Positions 9,679 to 19,171 of a DNA stretch of 64,000 nt are shown here, piece after piece (positions within the stretch are counted from its first letter, which is position 1; the number at the start of each line of letters is the position of its first letter). Position numbers and translations under genes: made by a program. Below the pieces are notes generated by a model. The model searched no databases, was not told where the DNA came from, and worked only from the letters and a program-made list of their open reading frames with translations. This DNA comes from Oceanobacillus sp. Castelsardo (GTDB lineage Bacteria; Bacillota; Bacilli; Bacillales; Amphibacillaceae): contig NZ_LYCS01000001.1 in the NCBI RefSeq assembly GCF_001659985.1, positions 62,001-126,000 on the forward strand. The letters are read 5' to 3'.

Positions 9679-10224
9679 ATGAAAAAGTTTGAAGAGAAAA
9701 CAATAAAGTCTGAGAAGATTTTTGATGGAAAAATCGTTCAATTACAAGTAGATGAAGTTCAATTACCAAATGGTAAAACATCCCAACGTGAGATAATTAA
9801 ACATCCCGGGGCAGTAGCAGTAATTGCAATCACAAAAGAAAATAAAATTGTATTTGTGGAACAATATCGTAAACCACTTGAAAAATCTTTAATTGAAATT
9901 CCTGCGGGTAAATTAGAGCCGGGAGAAAATCCGATGATTGCAGCGATTAGAGAACTAGAAGAAGAGACTGGATACTCAACAAATAGTTTATCATTTGTTA
10001 CTTCCTTCTACACTTCACCAGGGTTTGCTAATGAATTACTTCACATTTACATTACGAATGATATTAAAAAATTAGATAACCCAAGACCGGCAGATGATGA
10101 TGAATTCGTAGAGTTGGTAGAATTAACTTTAGATGAAGCGAAACAATATGTGGAAGAAGAGCGAATTCATGATGCAAAAACAGCATATGCTGTTTTATAC
10201 TTACATGCATTAGAAAGAAGGTAA
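9679..10224 (+). CDS. nudF: ADP-ribose pyrophosphatase (Nudix hydrolase NudF)
   Basis: Cleaves ADP-ribose to AMP and ribose 5-phosphate, clearing a reactive metabolite. The Nudix box runs from G77 to about Y99 (GKLEPGENP...RELEEETGY) with all signature residues. The 181-residue length and the N-terminal strand-rich domain (SEKIFDGKIV, LPNGKTSQRE) fit the NudF subfamily, which acts as a dimer. AAAGGAG is seven bases before the ATG. The next gene starts four bases after its stop, so the two are almost surely cotranscribed. Confidence 0.93.
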   Translation: MKKFEEKTIKSEKIFDGKIVQLQVDEVQLPNGKTSQREIIKHPGAVAVIAITKENKIVFVEQYRKPLEKSLIEIPAGKLEPGENPMIAAIRELEEETGYSTNSLSFVTSFYTSPGFANELLHIYITNDIKKLDNPRPADDDEFVELVELTLDEAKQYVEEERIHDAKTAYAVLYLHALERR

Positions 10225-10228
10225 AGTT

Positions 10229-11395
10229 TTGAATTCCTATTTTGCGGATTTGCATATTCATATTGGAAGGGATATGTATAATAAACCGGTTAAAATTACC
10301 GGGGCAAAAAGTTTAACTTTGACTAATATTTTACAAGAATCCAGTAGAAATAAGGGGATAGATCTTGTAGGTGTTATTGATTGTCATGCCCCAAATGTAC
10401 AGCAGGAGATTAAAGAGTTAATTAGTGAAGGAAAAGCAAGAGAACTTGAAGATGGTGGTATCCGTTTTGAAGAAGTAACGTTGTTAATGGGATCTGAAAT
10501 TGAAATTTATGATGAGAACTGTAAAGGTCCGATACACGTATTATGTTTTTTTCCGAACTTAGAAAATATCTCTCTTTTTTCTGAGTGGCTTACAACTAAG
10601 ATGAAAAACATTACATTAAGTTCCCAAAGATATTATGGAACTGCTAGAGAACTTCAATATAAAGTGAAAGAATTGGAAGGAATATTTATACCAGCTCATG
10701 TTTTTACCCCTTTTAAAAGTCTTTATGGGAAAGGGGTAAATCAATCTTTAACAGAGGTGTTCGATCCTGATTTAATTGATGGAATTGAATTAGGATTAAG
10801 TTCAGACACTTATATGGCAGACCATATAAAAGAACTTCATTCGTATACGTTTGTAACGAATTCAGATGCTCATTCTCTTCCTAAAATAGCTAGGGAATAT
10901 CAAGAAATCATAATGGAAAACGCGACTTTTAAAGAGTTTCATTGGGCATTGAATGAAGTAAATGGGAGGAAAATCAAGCAAAATTACGGGATGGATCCTA
11001 GACTAGGTAAATATCATATGACAGTTTGTAATAACTGTTTTACAGAGCTAAACCCTGATAGTACAATATGTCCGAATTGCGAGTCGAAAAAAATTATTAA
11101 AGGGGTTTCTGACAGAATTCAAGAACTATCAAATGTTGAAGAATCTAATAGGGAACGACCGCCATATTTATATCAAGTGCCTCTAGAATATCTACCAAAA
11201 TTAGGTCCAAAAACGTTTAAAAAATTATTAGACCGATTCGGTACGGAAATGAATGTTATTCATTACGCAAGTTTTGAAGATTTACTAGAGGTAGTACCTG
11301 AATCAATCGCGCAATCTATCATATCTATGAGAGAAGGTAAACTTCACGTAAAGGCTGGTGGTGGCGGTAAATATGGCACTGTCTCAAATGAATAG
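10229..11395 (+). CDS. Endonuclease Q-like protein (PHP domain, zinc ribbon, helix-hairpin-helix)
   Basis: Predicted nuclease of the EndoQ family, which cuts DNA 5' of deaminated bases and abasic sites in Thermococcales and in some Bacillus. An N-terminal PHP-type metal site is visible (DLHIHIGR at about 7-14, VIDCHAPN near 48, PAHVFTP, NSDAHSLP). A four-Cys zinc ribbon follows (CNNCF and CPNCE, about 266-285), then a helix-hairpin-helix region (LPKLGPKTFKKLLDRFG). The TTG start has GAAGG six bases upstream. It sits between nudF and spoIIM, as I recall for B. subtilis yqxK. Activity on uracil or hypoxanthine is inferred from characterised homologues. Confidence 0.82.
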   Translation: MNSYFADLHIHIGRDMYNKPVKITGAKSLTLTNILQESSRNKGIDLVGVIDCHAPNVQQEIKELISEGKARELEDGGIRFEEVTLLMGSEIEIYDENCKGPIHVLCFFPNLENISLFSEWLTTKMKNITLSSQRYYGTARELQYKVKELEGIFIPAHVFTPFKSLYGKGVNQSLTEVFDPDLIDGIELGLSSDTYMADHIKELHSYTFVTNSDAHSLPKIAREYQEIIMENATFKEFHWALNEVNGRKIKQNYGMDPRLGKYHMTVCNNCFTELNPDSTICPNCESKKIIKGVSDRIQELSNVEESNRERPPYLYQVPLEYLPKLGPKTFKKLLDRFGTEMNVIHYASFEDLLEVVPESIAQSIISMREGKLHVKAGGGGKYGTVSNE

Positions 11396-11505
11396 AATAT
11401 AGAATTTATGAATAAAAAAGAGATTTTGGTATTTTTAATCGGAATTCTTCATAGTTTTTAATATAAGAGGTTGTATAAGTATCAACTTTGAAATGGAGGA
11501 TTCCG

Positions 11506-12144
11506 ATGAATAATAGAGCCGTATTAATTCAGCACATGAAAGACTACGCGACCATATATTTGTTTATGGTAATTTTATTTTTAACTGGTATAATTTTTGG
11601 TGCTATTATAGTAAACAGTATGAACTTTGTTCAAAAGCAAGATTTATTTTTTTACCTAGAACGATTTTTCCTTCAAATAATAGAAGGTCAATCCATAGAA
11701 AAAACGCTCATATTAAAAGAAAGCTTTTTTTATCATTTTAAATATTTAGTAATATTATTTTTACTAGGTTTATCGGTAATTGGACTTCCTATCGTATGGG
11801 TTCTTTTATATGTAAAAGGTCTTGTTGTAGGGTTTTCTGTTGGTTTTTTAGTAAATCAAATAGGTGTTAAGGGGTTAATCTTAGCTTCCTTATCCATCGC
11901 ACCACAAAATTTAATTATTATTCCAGTTTATATTATCGCTGGTACACTTTCGATGATCTTTTCGCTAAAATTATTAAATAAATTATTTTCAAGAAGACCA
12001 TCTGGACCGATATTCCAGCCGTTTGGTAAATATTTATTATCATTTACGCTTTTATTAGTAGTTGCTATCGTTGCTTCAGGGGTAGAGGCCTATGTGGCGA
12101 ATGGCTCTATGGAATCATTTATAAAAAAGTTTTATGAAAAATGA
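11506..12144 (+). CDS. spoIIM: Stage II sporulation protein M
   Basis: Membrane protein of the SpoIID-SpoIIM-SpoIIP engulfment machine, which remodels peptidoglycan so the mother cell membrane can migrate round the forespore. The 212-residue protein shows about five hydrophobic helices, including a first one at roughly 15-38 and a last near the C-terminus. GGAGG six bases before the ATG at 11506 is far better than the in-frame upstream ATG at 11488, so the start is set there. In B. subtilis spoIIM is SigE-controlled; I could not define a SigE promoter here. Confidence 0.93.
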   Translation: MNNRAVLIQHMKDYATIYLFMVILFLTGIIFGAIIVNSMNFVQKQDLFFYLERFFLQIIEGQSIEKTLILKESFFYHFKYLVILFLLGLSVIGLPIVWVLLYVKGLVVGFSVGFLVNQIGVKGLILASLSIAPQNLIIIPVYIIAGTLSMIFSLKLLNKLFSRRPSGPIFQPFGKYLLSFTLLLVVAIVASGVEAYVANGSMESFIKKFYEK

Positions 12145-12186
12145 TTATTAAATTATAATTATTTTAAATATCTACTAATAATATTT

Positions 12187-12215
12187 TTGACACGCCTTTT
12201 CAGAGTGCATATAAT
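12187..12215 (+). promoter_or_regulatory. Consensus SigA promoter of fur
   Basis: TTGACA (12187-12192), 17-base spacer, TATAAT (12210-12215): both hexamers are perfect and the spacing is optimal, 31 bases before the fur ATG. Confidence 0.9.
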
Positions 12216-12246
12216 AAAATAGATGGTAAGAGGGGAGCGACGAGTT

Positions 12247-12702
12247 ATGGAACATCGGATTGAGCGAATAAAAAAACAGCTGCATTCTCAAAGTTATAAA
12301 TTAACTCCACAAAGGGAAGCGACTGTCCGTGTTTTGCTTGAGCGTGAAGAGGACCATCTAAGTGCAGAAGATGTTTATTTATTAGTTAAAGAAAAAGCAC
12401 CTGAAATTGGCTTAGCAACTGTTTATCGTACGTTAGAGCTACTATCAGAATTGAAAATTGTTGATAAGATTAATTTTGGTGATGGGGTTTCCCGATATGA
12501 CCTAAGAAAAGAAGGGGCTAAACATTTTCATCATCATCTCGTCTGTGTCGAATGTGGGTCAGTAGAGGAAATAGAGAATGACTTATTAGAAGATGTAGAG
12601 AAAATTGTACAAAGAGATTGGGGATTTCAAGTTCAAGACCATCGTTTAACATTTCATGGAATATGTAAACAATGTCAAAAGTCAGCGGTAAAAACAACAT
12701 AA
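12247..12702 (+). CDS. fur: Ferric uptake regulator Fur
   Basis: Iron-responsive repressor of siderophore and iron-uptake genes. It is nearly identical in layout to B. subtilis Fur: an N-terminal winged helix (SYKLTPQREATVRVLLE, ATVYRTLELL recognition helix), a metal-binding HFHHHLVCVECG segment and a C-terminal C-x2-C zinc site (ICKQC). The start at 12247 has GGGGAG upstream and matches the family; an ATG 24 bases earlier is in frame but overlaps the ribosome site. The gene is followed by a YqzK-type gene and xerD, the order known from Bacillus. Confidence 0.95.
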   Translation: MEHRIERIKKQLHSQSYKLTPQREATVRVLLEREEDHLSAEDVYLLVKEKAPEIGLATVYRTLELLSELKIVDKINFGDGVSRYDLRKEGAKHFHHHLVCVECGSVEEIENDLLEDVEKIVQRDWGFQVQDHRLTFHGICKQCQKSAVKTT

Positions 12703-12710
12703 TAAGAAAA

Positions 12711-12756
12711 ATGAAGCCTTTTTTTCGATAAGAAAGAGGGCTTTTGTTTTGGACAA
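12711..12756 (+). terminator. Probable terminator after fur
   Basis: GAAGCC with a T-run pairs with an A-rich arm ending GGGCTT (about 12711-12751), followed by TTGTTTTG. The stem is imperfect. Confidence 0.5.
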
Positions 12757-12917
12757 GTATTAAGTATTACTAAAGCTTATTATTTTAATATTTGTAGAAA
12801 AAAAGATACATTAAAATTAAGTACTATTTAAAAATTTAGATATCTATATGTATATTATGATTTGAAATTGGCATATCTTTAAGTAGGAAGTAACTTTAAA
12901 AAGAGGGGATATGCCAT

Positions 12918-13124
12918 ATGAAACAATTGATATGGGATACGTTGAAAGTTTTTGTAATCTTTACTATATGTACTTGTCTGTTTTATTTTGGATTAAAGAT
13001 GATGCATGCAGAATATGAAAATTATCATAAATATGATCAACCTGATGGACCTTCTGTAAAGGTTTTTAATTCAAATGAGGAGATTATAGAGAAAATGAAT
13101 CTATTTTTTAGATTAGGGGAATAA
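12918..13124 (+). CDS. yqzK: YqzK-like small membrane protein (DUF4227)
   Basis: A 68-residue protein with one N-terminal hydrophobic segment (about residues 8-27, VFVIFTICTCLFYFGLKMM) and a short hydrophilic tail. It sits between fur and xerD, exactly where B. subtilis has yqzK, and has the same size and topology. AGAGGGGAT precedes the start. The xerD start follows only three bases after the stop, so the two are cotranscribed. No function is known to me; the constant pairing with xerD is the only clue. Confidence 0.8.
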   Translation: MKQLIWDTLKVFVIFTICTCLFYFGLKMMHAEYENYHKYDQPDGPSVKVFNSNEEIIEKMNLFFRLGE

Positions 13125-13127
13125 AAT

Positions 13128-14018
13128 ATGTTAAATGATGCACTAGAAGATTATTTTCATTTTTTACAGATTGAAAGAGGGCTTTCTGAAAATACACTAA
13201 AGTCATATAGACGAGATTTAAAAGACTATACTAATTTTTTAATGAAGAAATTAGAGGTTAAATCCTGGAATAATGTTACTAGAATTGAAATTATTCATTT
13301 TCTATATGCTTTAAAAGATGGGGGCAAATCCACTTCCACTATCTCTAGACATATATCATCTATTCGTTCTTTTCATCAATTTTTAATGAGAGAAAAGATA
13401 GTTAACCAGGATGCTAGCTTACATATTGAAACGCCAAAAAAAGAAAGAAAACTTCCTGATGTTTTATCCCAAAAAGAAGTAGAACAACTACTTTCTATTG
13501 ATACGAAAACCCCTTTAGCATATCGTAATAAAGCAATGTTTGAATTGATGTATGCAACAGGGCTTAGGGTTACTGAATTAGTTACTTTGAATATTAGTGA
13601 TTTGCATTTAACAATGGGTTTTGTTCAATGCTTTGGTAAAGGATCAAAAGAAAGAATTGTACCTATTGGAGACGTAGCAATACACGCAATAGAACAATAT
13701 TTGCAACATGGCAGAGGCAAATTATTAAAACAAAATTCTACTTCAACACTATTTTTAAATCAGCATGGAAGACCATTAACTAGACAAGGATTTTGGAAAA
13801 TATTGAAGAAGATAGCTTTAGAAGTTGGTATAAATAAAGAAATAACCCCACATACATTAAGGCATTCTTTTGCTACGCATTTATTAGAAAATGGAGCGGA
13901 TTTACGAATCGTTCAAGAGATGTTGGGTCATGAGGATATTTCCACTACACAAATCTATACTCATGTCACAAAAACTAGATTAAAAGATATGTATAAAACC
14001 TACCATCCCAGAGCGTAA
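13128..14018 (+). CDS. xerD: Tyrosine recombinase XerD
   Basis: Site-specific recombinase that, with XerC, resolves chromosome dimers at dif. It has 296 residues: an N-terminal SAM-like core-binding domain (about 1-90) and a C-terminal catalytic domain with the complete active site R147, K171, H242, R245, H268 and nucleophile Y277 (TQIYTHV). In B. subtilis the equivalent gene is ripX/xerD, located after fur. It is probably translated from the yqzK transcript and followed by deoB. Confidence 0.95.
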   Translation: MLNDALEDYFHFLQIERGLSENTLKSYRRDLKDYTNFLMKKLEVKSWNNVTRIEIIHFLYALKDGGKSTSTISRHISSIRSFHQFLMREKIVNQDASLHIETPKKERKLPDVLSQKEVEQLLSIDTKTPLAYRNKAMFELMYATGLRVTELVTLNISDLHLTMGFVQCFGKGSKERIVPIGDVAIHAIEQYLQHGRGKLLKQNSTSTLFLNQHGRPLTRQGFWKILKKIALEVGINKEITPHTLRHSFATHLLENGADLRIVQEMLGHEDISTTQIYTHVTKTRLKDMYKTYHPRA

Positions 14019-14080
14019 AAATCTAGATCTTATACATATATAATTTGGAAAACGGGAATATAGTATTGGGAGGTATTTTA

Positions 14081-15259
14081 ATGTCTAATTTTAATCGGAT
14101 ATTTCTATTAGTTATGGATTCAGTGGGTATCGGTGAAGCTCCAGATGCGGAAAAGTTTAATGATAAGGGTGCGGATACTTTAGGACATATTGCGGAAGCG
14201 ATGAATGGACTTCATATGCCGAATATGGGTGAATTAGGATTGAGTAATATTCGTGAGATAGAGGGAATAGAAAAAGTGGAAAAACCTAAAGCTCACTTTA
14301 CGAAAATGGAAGAAGCGTCAAATGGTAAGGATACTATGACTGGTCATTGGGAAATTATGGGGTTAAATATTAAACAACCTTTCCAAACATTTCCTGAAGG
14401 GTTTCCAATGGAACTTGTTCAATTATTGGAAGAAAAAACGGGAAGAAAAATTATTGGAAATAAACCCGCTTCTGGTACAAAAGTAATTGAAGAGCTTGGC
14501 GAGGAACATATGAAAACGGGTTCTTTAATTGTATATACTTCTGCAGATTCTGTGCTACAAATTGCTGCACACGAGGAAATTATTCCAATTGATGAACAAT
14601 ATCGAATCTGTCAAATTGCACGGGAACTGACTATGAATGAAAAATATATGGTTGGACGAGTTATCGCCCGTCCTTTTATTGGGAAACCTGGAGCATTTGA
14701 GCGAACGTCTAACCGTCATGATTATGCCCTTAAACCATTCGGTAGAACAGTAATGAATGAATTACAAGATAATGGGTTTGACGTTATTGCTCTTGGAAAA
14801 ATCTCAGATATTTACGACGGAGAAGGGGTAACAGAGGCTATTCGGACGACAGATAACGATGATGGAATGACAAAACTCATCGAATCCTTAAAGAAAGATT
14901 TTAATGGGCTAAGTTTTCTTAATCTAGTCGATTTTGATGCTAGATATGGGCATAGGCGTGATCCGATAGGGTATGGTAAAGCTCTAGAGGACTATGATAA
15001 ACGCTTGCCGGAAGTCTTTGCTTTAATGAAAGAGGATGATTTACTTATTATTACAGCCGACCATGGGAATGATCCTGTTCACCATGGTACTGACCATACA
15101 AGAGAATTTGTTCCATTACTTATTCACCATAAAAATATTAAGCAAGGAAAGGCATTACCTGTTCGGAAAACTTTTGCAGATATAGGTGCAACTGTAGCAG
15201 AAAACTTTCAAGTAAAAATGCCAGATTATGGAACAAGTTTTTTAAATGAAATTAAATAG
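14081..15259 (+). CDS. deoB: Phosphopentomutase
   Basis: Interconverts (deoxy)ribose 1-phosphate and 5-phosphate, feeding nucleoside sugars into central metabolism. It belongs to the alkaline phosphatase-like metalloenzymes: N-terminal metal ligands in [14 protein letters not shown] and C-terminal ones in [19 protein letters not shown]. The ATG at 14081 has GGGAGG seven bases upstream; an in-frame ATG at 14045 has none. The next gene encodes purine nucleoside phosphorylase, whose product ribose 1-phosphate is the DeoB substrate, so the pair forms a nucleoside catabolic unit (drm-pupG in B. subtilis). Confidence 0.95.
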   Translation: MSNFNRIFLLVMDSVGIGEAPDAEKFNDKGADTLGHIAEAMNGLHMPNMGELGLSNIREIEGIEKVEKPKAHFTKMEEASNGKDTMTGHWEIMGLNIKQPFQTFPEGFPMELVQLLEEKTGRKIIGNKPASGTKVIEELGEEHMKTGSLIVYTSADSVLQIAAHEEIIPIDEQYRICQIARELTMNEKYMVGRVIARPFIGKPGAFERTSNRHDYALKPFGRTVMNELQDNGFDVIALGKISDIYDGEGVTEAIRTTDNDDGMTKLIESLKKDFNGLSFLNLVDFDARYGHRRDPIGYGKALEDYDKRLPEVFALMKEDDLLIITADHGNDPVHHGTDHTREFVPLLIHHKNIKQGKALPVRKTFADIGATVAENFQVKMPDYGTSFLNEIK

Positions 15260-15275
15260 AAGGGTCTGATATAGG

Positions 15276-16094
15276 ATGAAAAATGTTATAAGTGAAGCTA
15301 GTTCATTTATTTTGAATAATACTACGAAAAGACCAATTATCGGACTAATCCTTGGTTCCGGTTTAGGTATTCTTGCCGATGAAATCAAAAATGCTATTTC
15401 TATACCTTATGAAGAAATCCCACATTTTCCAGTTTCAACAGTTGCAGGTCATAAAGGGCAATTAGTAATCGGAGAGCTAGAAGGAAAAGAAGTTATCGCT
15501 ATGCAGGGGAGATTTCATTACTATGAAGGCTATTCTATAAAAGAGGTCACATTCCCTGTTCGTGTCATGAAGGAGTTAGGGGTGCAAACATTAATCGTTA
15601 CAAATGCAGCTGGAGGAATAAATGCAAATTTTAAACCAGGAGATTTAATGGTAATAACGGACCACATTAATAATATGGGAAATAACCCTTTAATAGGTAA
15701 GAATGACGAAAATTTAGGTCCTCGTTTTCCTGATATGTCCGAGAGCTACCATCCGTCATTAATTAACCATGCGGAAACATGTGCAAATAAATTAAATTTA
15801 ACCATTCAAAAAGGCGTGTATGTTGGTAATACGGGCCCTTCTTATGAAACACCTGCTGAAGTACGAATGCTAAGAACGTTAGGTGGGGATGCAGTTGGAA
15901 TGTCTACTGTGCCAGAAGTAATTGTTGCTAACCATGCCGAAATAAAGGTTCTAGGTATTTCGTGCATCTCGAACATGGCTGCCGGAATTTTGGATCAGCC
16001 ATTAACACATACAGAAGTGATAGAGACAACGGAAAATGTAAGAGAAGATTTTTTAAGATATGTTAAGAAGATAATTGAAACGCTACTACAATAA
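15276..16094 (+). CDS. pupG: Purine nucleoside phosphorylase (trimeric, PupG type)
   Basis: Phosphorolysis of guanosine, inosine and their deoxy forms to base and (deoxy)ribose 1-phosphate. The 272-residue protein has the trimeric PNP signatures: phosphate loop GSGLGILADE (about 28-37), VAGHKGQLV, TNAAGGINANFKPGDLM, and the purine-site segment GPSYETPAEVRMLRTLGGDAVGMST. It lies 16 bases after deoB and is followed by a terminator that separates it from dacF. Confidence 0.94.
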   Translation: MKNVISEASSFILNNTTKRPIIGLILGSGLGILADEIKNAISIPYEEIPHFPVSTVAGHKGQLVIGELEGKEVIAMQGRFHYYEGYSIKEVTFPVRVMKELGVQTLIVTNAAGGINANFKPGDLMVITDHINNMGNNPLIGKNDENLGPRFPDMSESYHPSLINHAETCANKLNLTIQKGVYVGNTGPSYETPAEVRMLRTLGGDAVGMSTVPEVIVANHAEIKVLGISCISNMAAGILDQPLTHTEVIETTENVREDFLRYVKKIIETLLQ

Positions 16095-16142
16095 AGTTCA
16101 CCCCCCAAACTGAATTTATGAAATAGAATCCCAAAAGTAGTG

Positions 16143-16175
16143 AAAAGAGTACAAAAGTATTTGTGCTCTTTTTTT
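16143..16175 (+). terminator. Terminator after pupG
   Basis: AAAGAGTACAAA (16144-16155) pairs with TTTGTGCTCTTT (16160-16171) with one G-T pair, then a T-run. Confidence 0.85.
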
Positions 16176-16205
16176 GTATATTTCGATATGAAGATGGAAA
16201 AAATA
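16175..16205 (+). promoter_or_regulatory. Candidate SigF/SigG promoter of dacF
   Basis: TGTATA (16175-16180), 15-base spacer, GGAAAAAATA (16196-16205). The second box fits the forespore pattern GG-N2-A-N-A-N-T-R, and the spacing is the usual one. B. subtilis dacF is under SigF/SigG control, which agrees. Confidence 0.7.
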
Positions 16206-16233
16206 AAAGTATATTGAGTTTGGAGGTAAAGCT

Positions 16234-17418
16234 ATGAAAAAGTGTATTCTCATTATTAGTATGATTTTTTCTATATTCATATTAGGATCATCAGTCTTTG
16301 CAGAAGAAAAGTCAGAATCGGAAGAAGATAAAAGTGAATCCATAAATCTAGCTCCTGATGCAAAATCAGCTATCTTGATAGAAAGAGATACTGGGACTGT
16401 TTTATTCGACAAAAATGCTCATGATGTCCTTCCACCAGCTAGTATGACAAAGCTAATGACATTACTGCTAATTATGGAAGCAATAGATCAGGGGGACTTA
16501 AAAAAAGATGAGATGATTCGAGTAAGTGAACGAGCAGCATCTATGGGAGGTTCGCAAATATTCCTTGAAGCAGGAGAAGAAATGTCTGTCAATGACTTAT
16601 TAAAAGGAATAGCAATTGCTTCCGGAAATGATGCTAGTGTTGCTATAGCTGAACGACTTGCAGGAAGTGAAGAAGCATTTGTAAAAAAGATGAATGAAAA
16701 AGTTAAAGAACTTGGTCTGAAAAATACGAAATTCCAAAATACGACTGGTTTACCGAGTGATGACCATTACAGCACCTCATATGATATGGCTATGATTGCA
16801 AAAGAATTATTAAAATATGAGGATATTACAGATTATACATCAATTTATGAAGATTATTTAAGAAAAGGAAAAGAAAATGAATTTTGGCTCGTGAATACGA
16901 ATAAGCTAGTCAAATTTTATCCCGGGGTTGATGGATTAAAGACAGGTTATACAAACGAAGCAAAATACTGTTTAACCGCAACAGCAGAAAAGAATGATAT
17001 GCGTGTCATTGCAGTTGTAATGGGTGCAAATACAACGAAAGAAAGAAATGCAACCATTTCAAGTATGCTTGACTTTGCGTTTAATCAATATGAAACGCAA
17101 CAATTATTCAAAAAGGATCAGGTTGTTTCAAATCTAAATTTAATTAAAGCAGAAGAAAATGATATTGAAATTATTGTTCCTGAATCAGTAAGTACATTAC
17201 ATAAAAAAGGGGAATCTACAGAAGAAGTAAAGACAGAAATTAAATTAAAAGAAGATTTTGCTTTACCTATAAATAGAGGAGATGATGTAGGTACATTAAC
17301 CGTTAAAAATGGAAATGAAATTATTTTAGAAGTTCCACTGACGGTAAATAATGATGTCACTAAAGCATCCTATTTAACTCTGTTAAAACGCACATTGCAA
17401 GAAATGGCGAAATATTAA
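16234..17418 (+). CDS. dacF: D-alanyl-D-alanine carboxypeptidase DacF (penicillin-binding protein)
   Basis: Removes the terminal D-Ala from peptidoglycan stem peptides; in B. subtilis DacF acts in the forespore and affects spore cortex cross-linking. A signal peptide ends near VFAEE (about 23). Active-site motifs are S70-x-x-K73 (PASMTKLM), S130-G131-N132 and K236-T237-G238. The C-terminal domain (from about 280) ends with an amphipathic, Lys-rich stretch likely to tether the enzyme to the membrane. It precedes the spoIIA operon, as in B. subtilis. Confidence 0.93.
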   Translation: MKKCILIISMIFSIFILGSSVFAEEKSESEEDKSESINLAPDAKSAILIERDTGTVLFDKNAHDVLPPASMTKLMTLLLIMEAIDQGDLKKDEMIRVSERAASMGGSQIFLEAGEEMSVNDLLKGIAIASGNDASVAIAERLAGSEEAFVKKMNEKVKELGLKNTKFQNTTGLPSDDHYSTSYDMAMIAKELLKYEDITDYTSIYEDYLRKGKENEFWLVNTNKLVKFYPGVDGLKTGYTNEAKYCLTATAEKNDMRVIAVVMGANTTKERNATISSMLDFAFNQYETQQLFKKDQVVSNLNLIKAEENDIEIIVPESVSTLHKKGESTEEVKTEIKLKEDFALPINRGDDVGTLTVKNGNEIILEVPLTVNNDVTKASYLTLLKRTLQEMAKY

Positions 17419-17463
17419 CAAAACCTTCTAACTTAGGCGAATAAGGACTTCTTTTGTCATAAA

Positions 17464-17494
17464 GCAGGAATTAGCCCTCGTCATCAAGAAGAAG
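17464..17494 (+). promoter_or_regulatory. Candidate SigH promoter of the spoIIA operon
   Basis: GCAGGAATT (17464-17472) matches the SigH -35 pattern RNAGGAWWW. Thirteen bases later AAGAAGAAG (17486-17494) only partly matches the -10 pattern RNNGAATWW. SigH drives spoIIA in B. subtilis; the -10 match here is weak. Confidence 0.45.
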
Positions 17495-17528
17495 AAATAC
17501 AGAAGAGTGTAAGGAGGAGATTATTAGA

Positions 17529-17882
17529 ATGGGGCTGCATTCAGTTTTTGATGTAAAAGAAGATGTATTAATTGTTAGACTATCGGGTGAATTAGACCAC
17601 CATGAAGCAGAAAGCTTACGAGATAAGTGGAAGGATATGATGTATAAAAGTCCTATTAAACATGTCATTCTAAATTTAGAAAATGTTTCCTTTATGGATA
17701 GTTCAGGTTTAGGGGTTATTTTAGGTCGATATAAAGAGGTTTTACAATTAGGTGGAGAGATGGTCGTCTGTTCCATTTCTCCATCGGTTAAACGTTTGTT
17801 TGAAATGTCTGGATTATTTAAAATTATTCGTTTAGAAGAAAATGAAGCATTTGCGTTAGAAACTTTGGGGGTGGCTTCATGA
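17529..17882 (+). CDS. spoIIAA: Anti-sigma F factor antagonist SpoIIAA
   Basis: STAS-domain protein that frees SigF by binding SpoIIAB in the forespore; controlled by phosphorylation of one serine. The 117-residue length is standard and the phosphorylation site [10 protein letters not shown] is intact (S58/S59). AGGAGGAG precedes the start. Its stop overlaps the spoIIAB start as ATGA, giving translational coupling, and the gene order AA-AB-sigF is complete. Confidence 0.96.
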   Translation: MGLHSVFDVKEDVLIVRLSGELDHHEAESLRDKWKDMMYKSPIKHVILNLENVSFMDSSGLGVILGRYKEVLQLGGEMVVCSISPSVKRLFEMSGLFKIIRLEENEAFALETLGVAS

Positions 17883-18319
17883 GGAATGAAATGGTTGTTG
17901 AATTTTCTAGTAAAAGTGAAAATGAGGCATTTGCAAGGGTTACGGTTGGCGCTTTTATTTCGCAGTTAGACCCTACGATGGATGAATTAACAGAAATCAA
18001 AACGGTGGTTTCAGAAGCAGTAACGAATGCCATTATACACGGATATAACAATGAGCCTAATCAAAAAGTAATGATTAAATGTGTCATTGAAAATGACGAA
18101 ATTGAGCTAACGGTGAAAGACTTTGGAATAGGAATTGGTGATATTGATCAAGCGAGACAACCTTTATATACTTCAAAACCTGAATTAGAACGGTCTGGAA
18201 TGGGCTTTACTATTATTGAAAATTTCATGGACTCTGTTAAGGTCACTTCTTCAAAAACTGACGGGACTACACTTTACATGAGAAAGCAACTAGCAAAAAT
18301 AAAGACGGTTTATAATTAG
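17879..18319 (+). CDS. spoIIAB: Anti-sigma F factor and SpoIIAA kinase SpoIIAB
   Basis: GHKL-fold serine kinase that holds SigF inactive and phosphorylates SpoIIAA. The ATP-lid motifs are visible: N-box [11 protein letters not shown] (about 42-52), G1 box [11 protein letters not shown] and G2 box [14 protein letters not shown]. The 146-residue length matches B. subtilis. The start overlaps the spoIIAA stop by four bases; sigF follows 11 bases downstream. Confidence 0.96.
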   Translation: MRNEMVVEFSSKSENEAFARVTVGAFISQLDPTMDELTEIKTVVSEAVTNAIIHGYNNEPNQKVMIKCVIENDEIELTVKDFGIGIGDIDQARQPLYTSKPELERSGMGFTIIENFMDSVKVTSSKTDGTTLYMRKQLAKIKTVYN

Positions 18320-18330
18320 GATATGGGCCT

Positions 18331-19086
18331 ATGAATGTAAATGTAAAAAAGACGAAGGGTGAAGAAACCTTAACGGATGAACAAGTAAAAGATTATATTT
18401 TACAGAGCCAACAAGGCAATAGGGAAGCAAGGGATATATTAGTAGAAAAAAATGTCCGGCTTGTTTGGTCAGTTGTTCAGCGTTTTATTAATAGGGGTTA
18501 TGATCCAGATGATCTATTTCAAATAGGAAGTATCGGGTTAATAAAGTCAATTGATAAATTTGATCTTTCCTATGACGTTAAATTTTCGACCTATGCGGTA
18601 CCGATGATTATTGGGGAAATTCAACGTTTTATTAGGGATGATGGCAGTATAAAGGTTAGTCGCTCTTTAAAGGAAATTGGGAATAAAATAAGGAGAAAGA
18701 AGGACGAATTAACGAAGCAACTAGGTAGGTCACCAACAGTGAATGAAATTGCAGAAGCTTTGGAAATAACACCAGAGGATGTTGTTCATGCACAAGAGGC
18801 ATCTAAATCTCCGCATTCTATTCATGAAACCGTATTTGAAAATGATGGGGACCCTATTACACTATTAGACCAAATAGCAGACAATGATACAAAATGGTTT
18901 GATAAACTAACATTGCAAGAAGCAATTAAGAATTTAAATGAACGTGAACGACTTATTATTTATTTACGATATTATAAAGATCAAACCCAAACCGAAGTTG
19001 CAGAAAGGCTAGGTATCTCTCAAGTACAAGTATCTAGACTTGAGAAAAAGATATTAAAAGAAATGAAAGTAAATATGGATTTGTAG
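18331..19086 (+). CDS. sigF: RNA polymerase sporulation sigma factor SigF
   Basis: First compartment-specific sigma factor, active in the forespore. The 251-residue protein shows region 2 (NVRLVWSVVQRFINRGYDPDDLFQIGSIGL with the core-binding DLFQ motif and KFSTYAVPMIIGEIQRFIRDD), region 3 (SLKEIGNKIRRKKDEL) and region 4 (LNERERLIIYLRYYKDQTQTEVAERLGISQVQVSRLEKK) with the -35-reading helix. The ribosome site is modest (AGGA), fitting coupled translation with spoIIAB. A terminator follows, isolating the operon from spoVA. Confidence 0.96.
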   Translation: MNVNVKKTKGEETLTDEQVKDYILQSQQGNREARDILVEKNVRLVWSVVQRFINRGYDPDDLFQIGSIGLIKSIDKFDLSYDVKFSTYAVPMIIGEIQRFIRDDGSIKVSRSLKEIGNKIRRKKDELTKQLGRSPTVNEIAEALEITPEDVVHAQEASKSPHSIHETVFENDGDPITLLDQIADNDTKWFDKLTLQEAIKNLNERERLIIYLRYYKDQTQTEVAERLGISQVQVSRLEKKILKEMKVNMDL

Positions 19087-19097
19087 AAAAAGCTTTT

Positions 19098-19129
19098 AAA
19101 AACCATCACTATAATGTGGTGGTTTTTTT
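19098..19129 (+). terminator. Terminator after sigF
   Basis: AACCATCAC pairs with GTGGTGGTT (one G-T pair), loop of six, then seven T. It ends the spoIIA operon. Confidence 0.85.
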
Positions 19130-19140
19130 CTGTACATTGT

Positions 19141-19171
19141 TATGATAAAAAGTTTCTACTTGGCAATACTA
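19141..19171 (+). promoter_or_regulatory. Weak candidate SigG promoter of the spoVA genes
   Basis: TATGATA (19141-19147) and CAATACTA (19164-19171) resemble the SigG boxes (TGMATA, CATAMTA) about 30 bases before spoVAA. Both boxes are imperfect; the main support is that spoVA is a SigG operon in B. subtilis. Confidence 0.35.
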
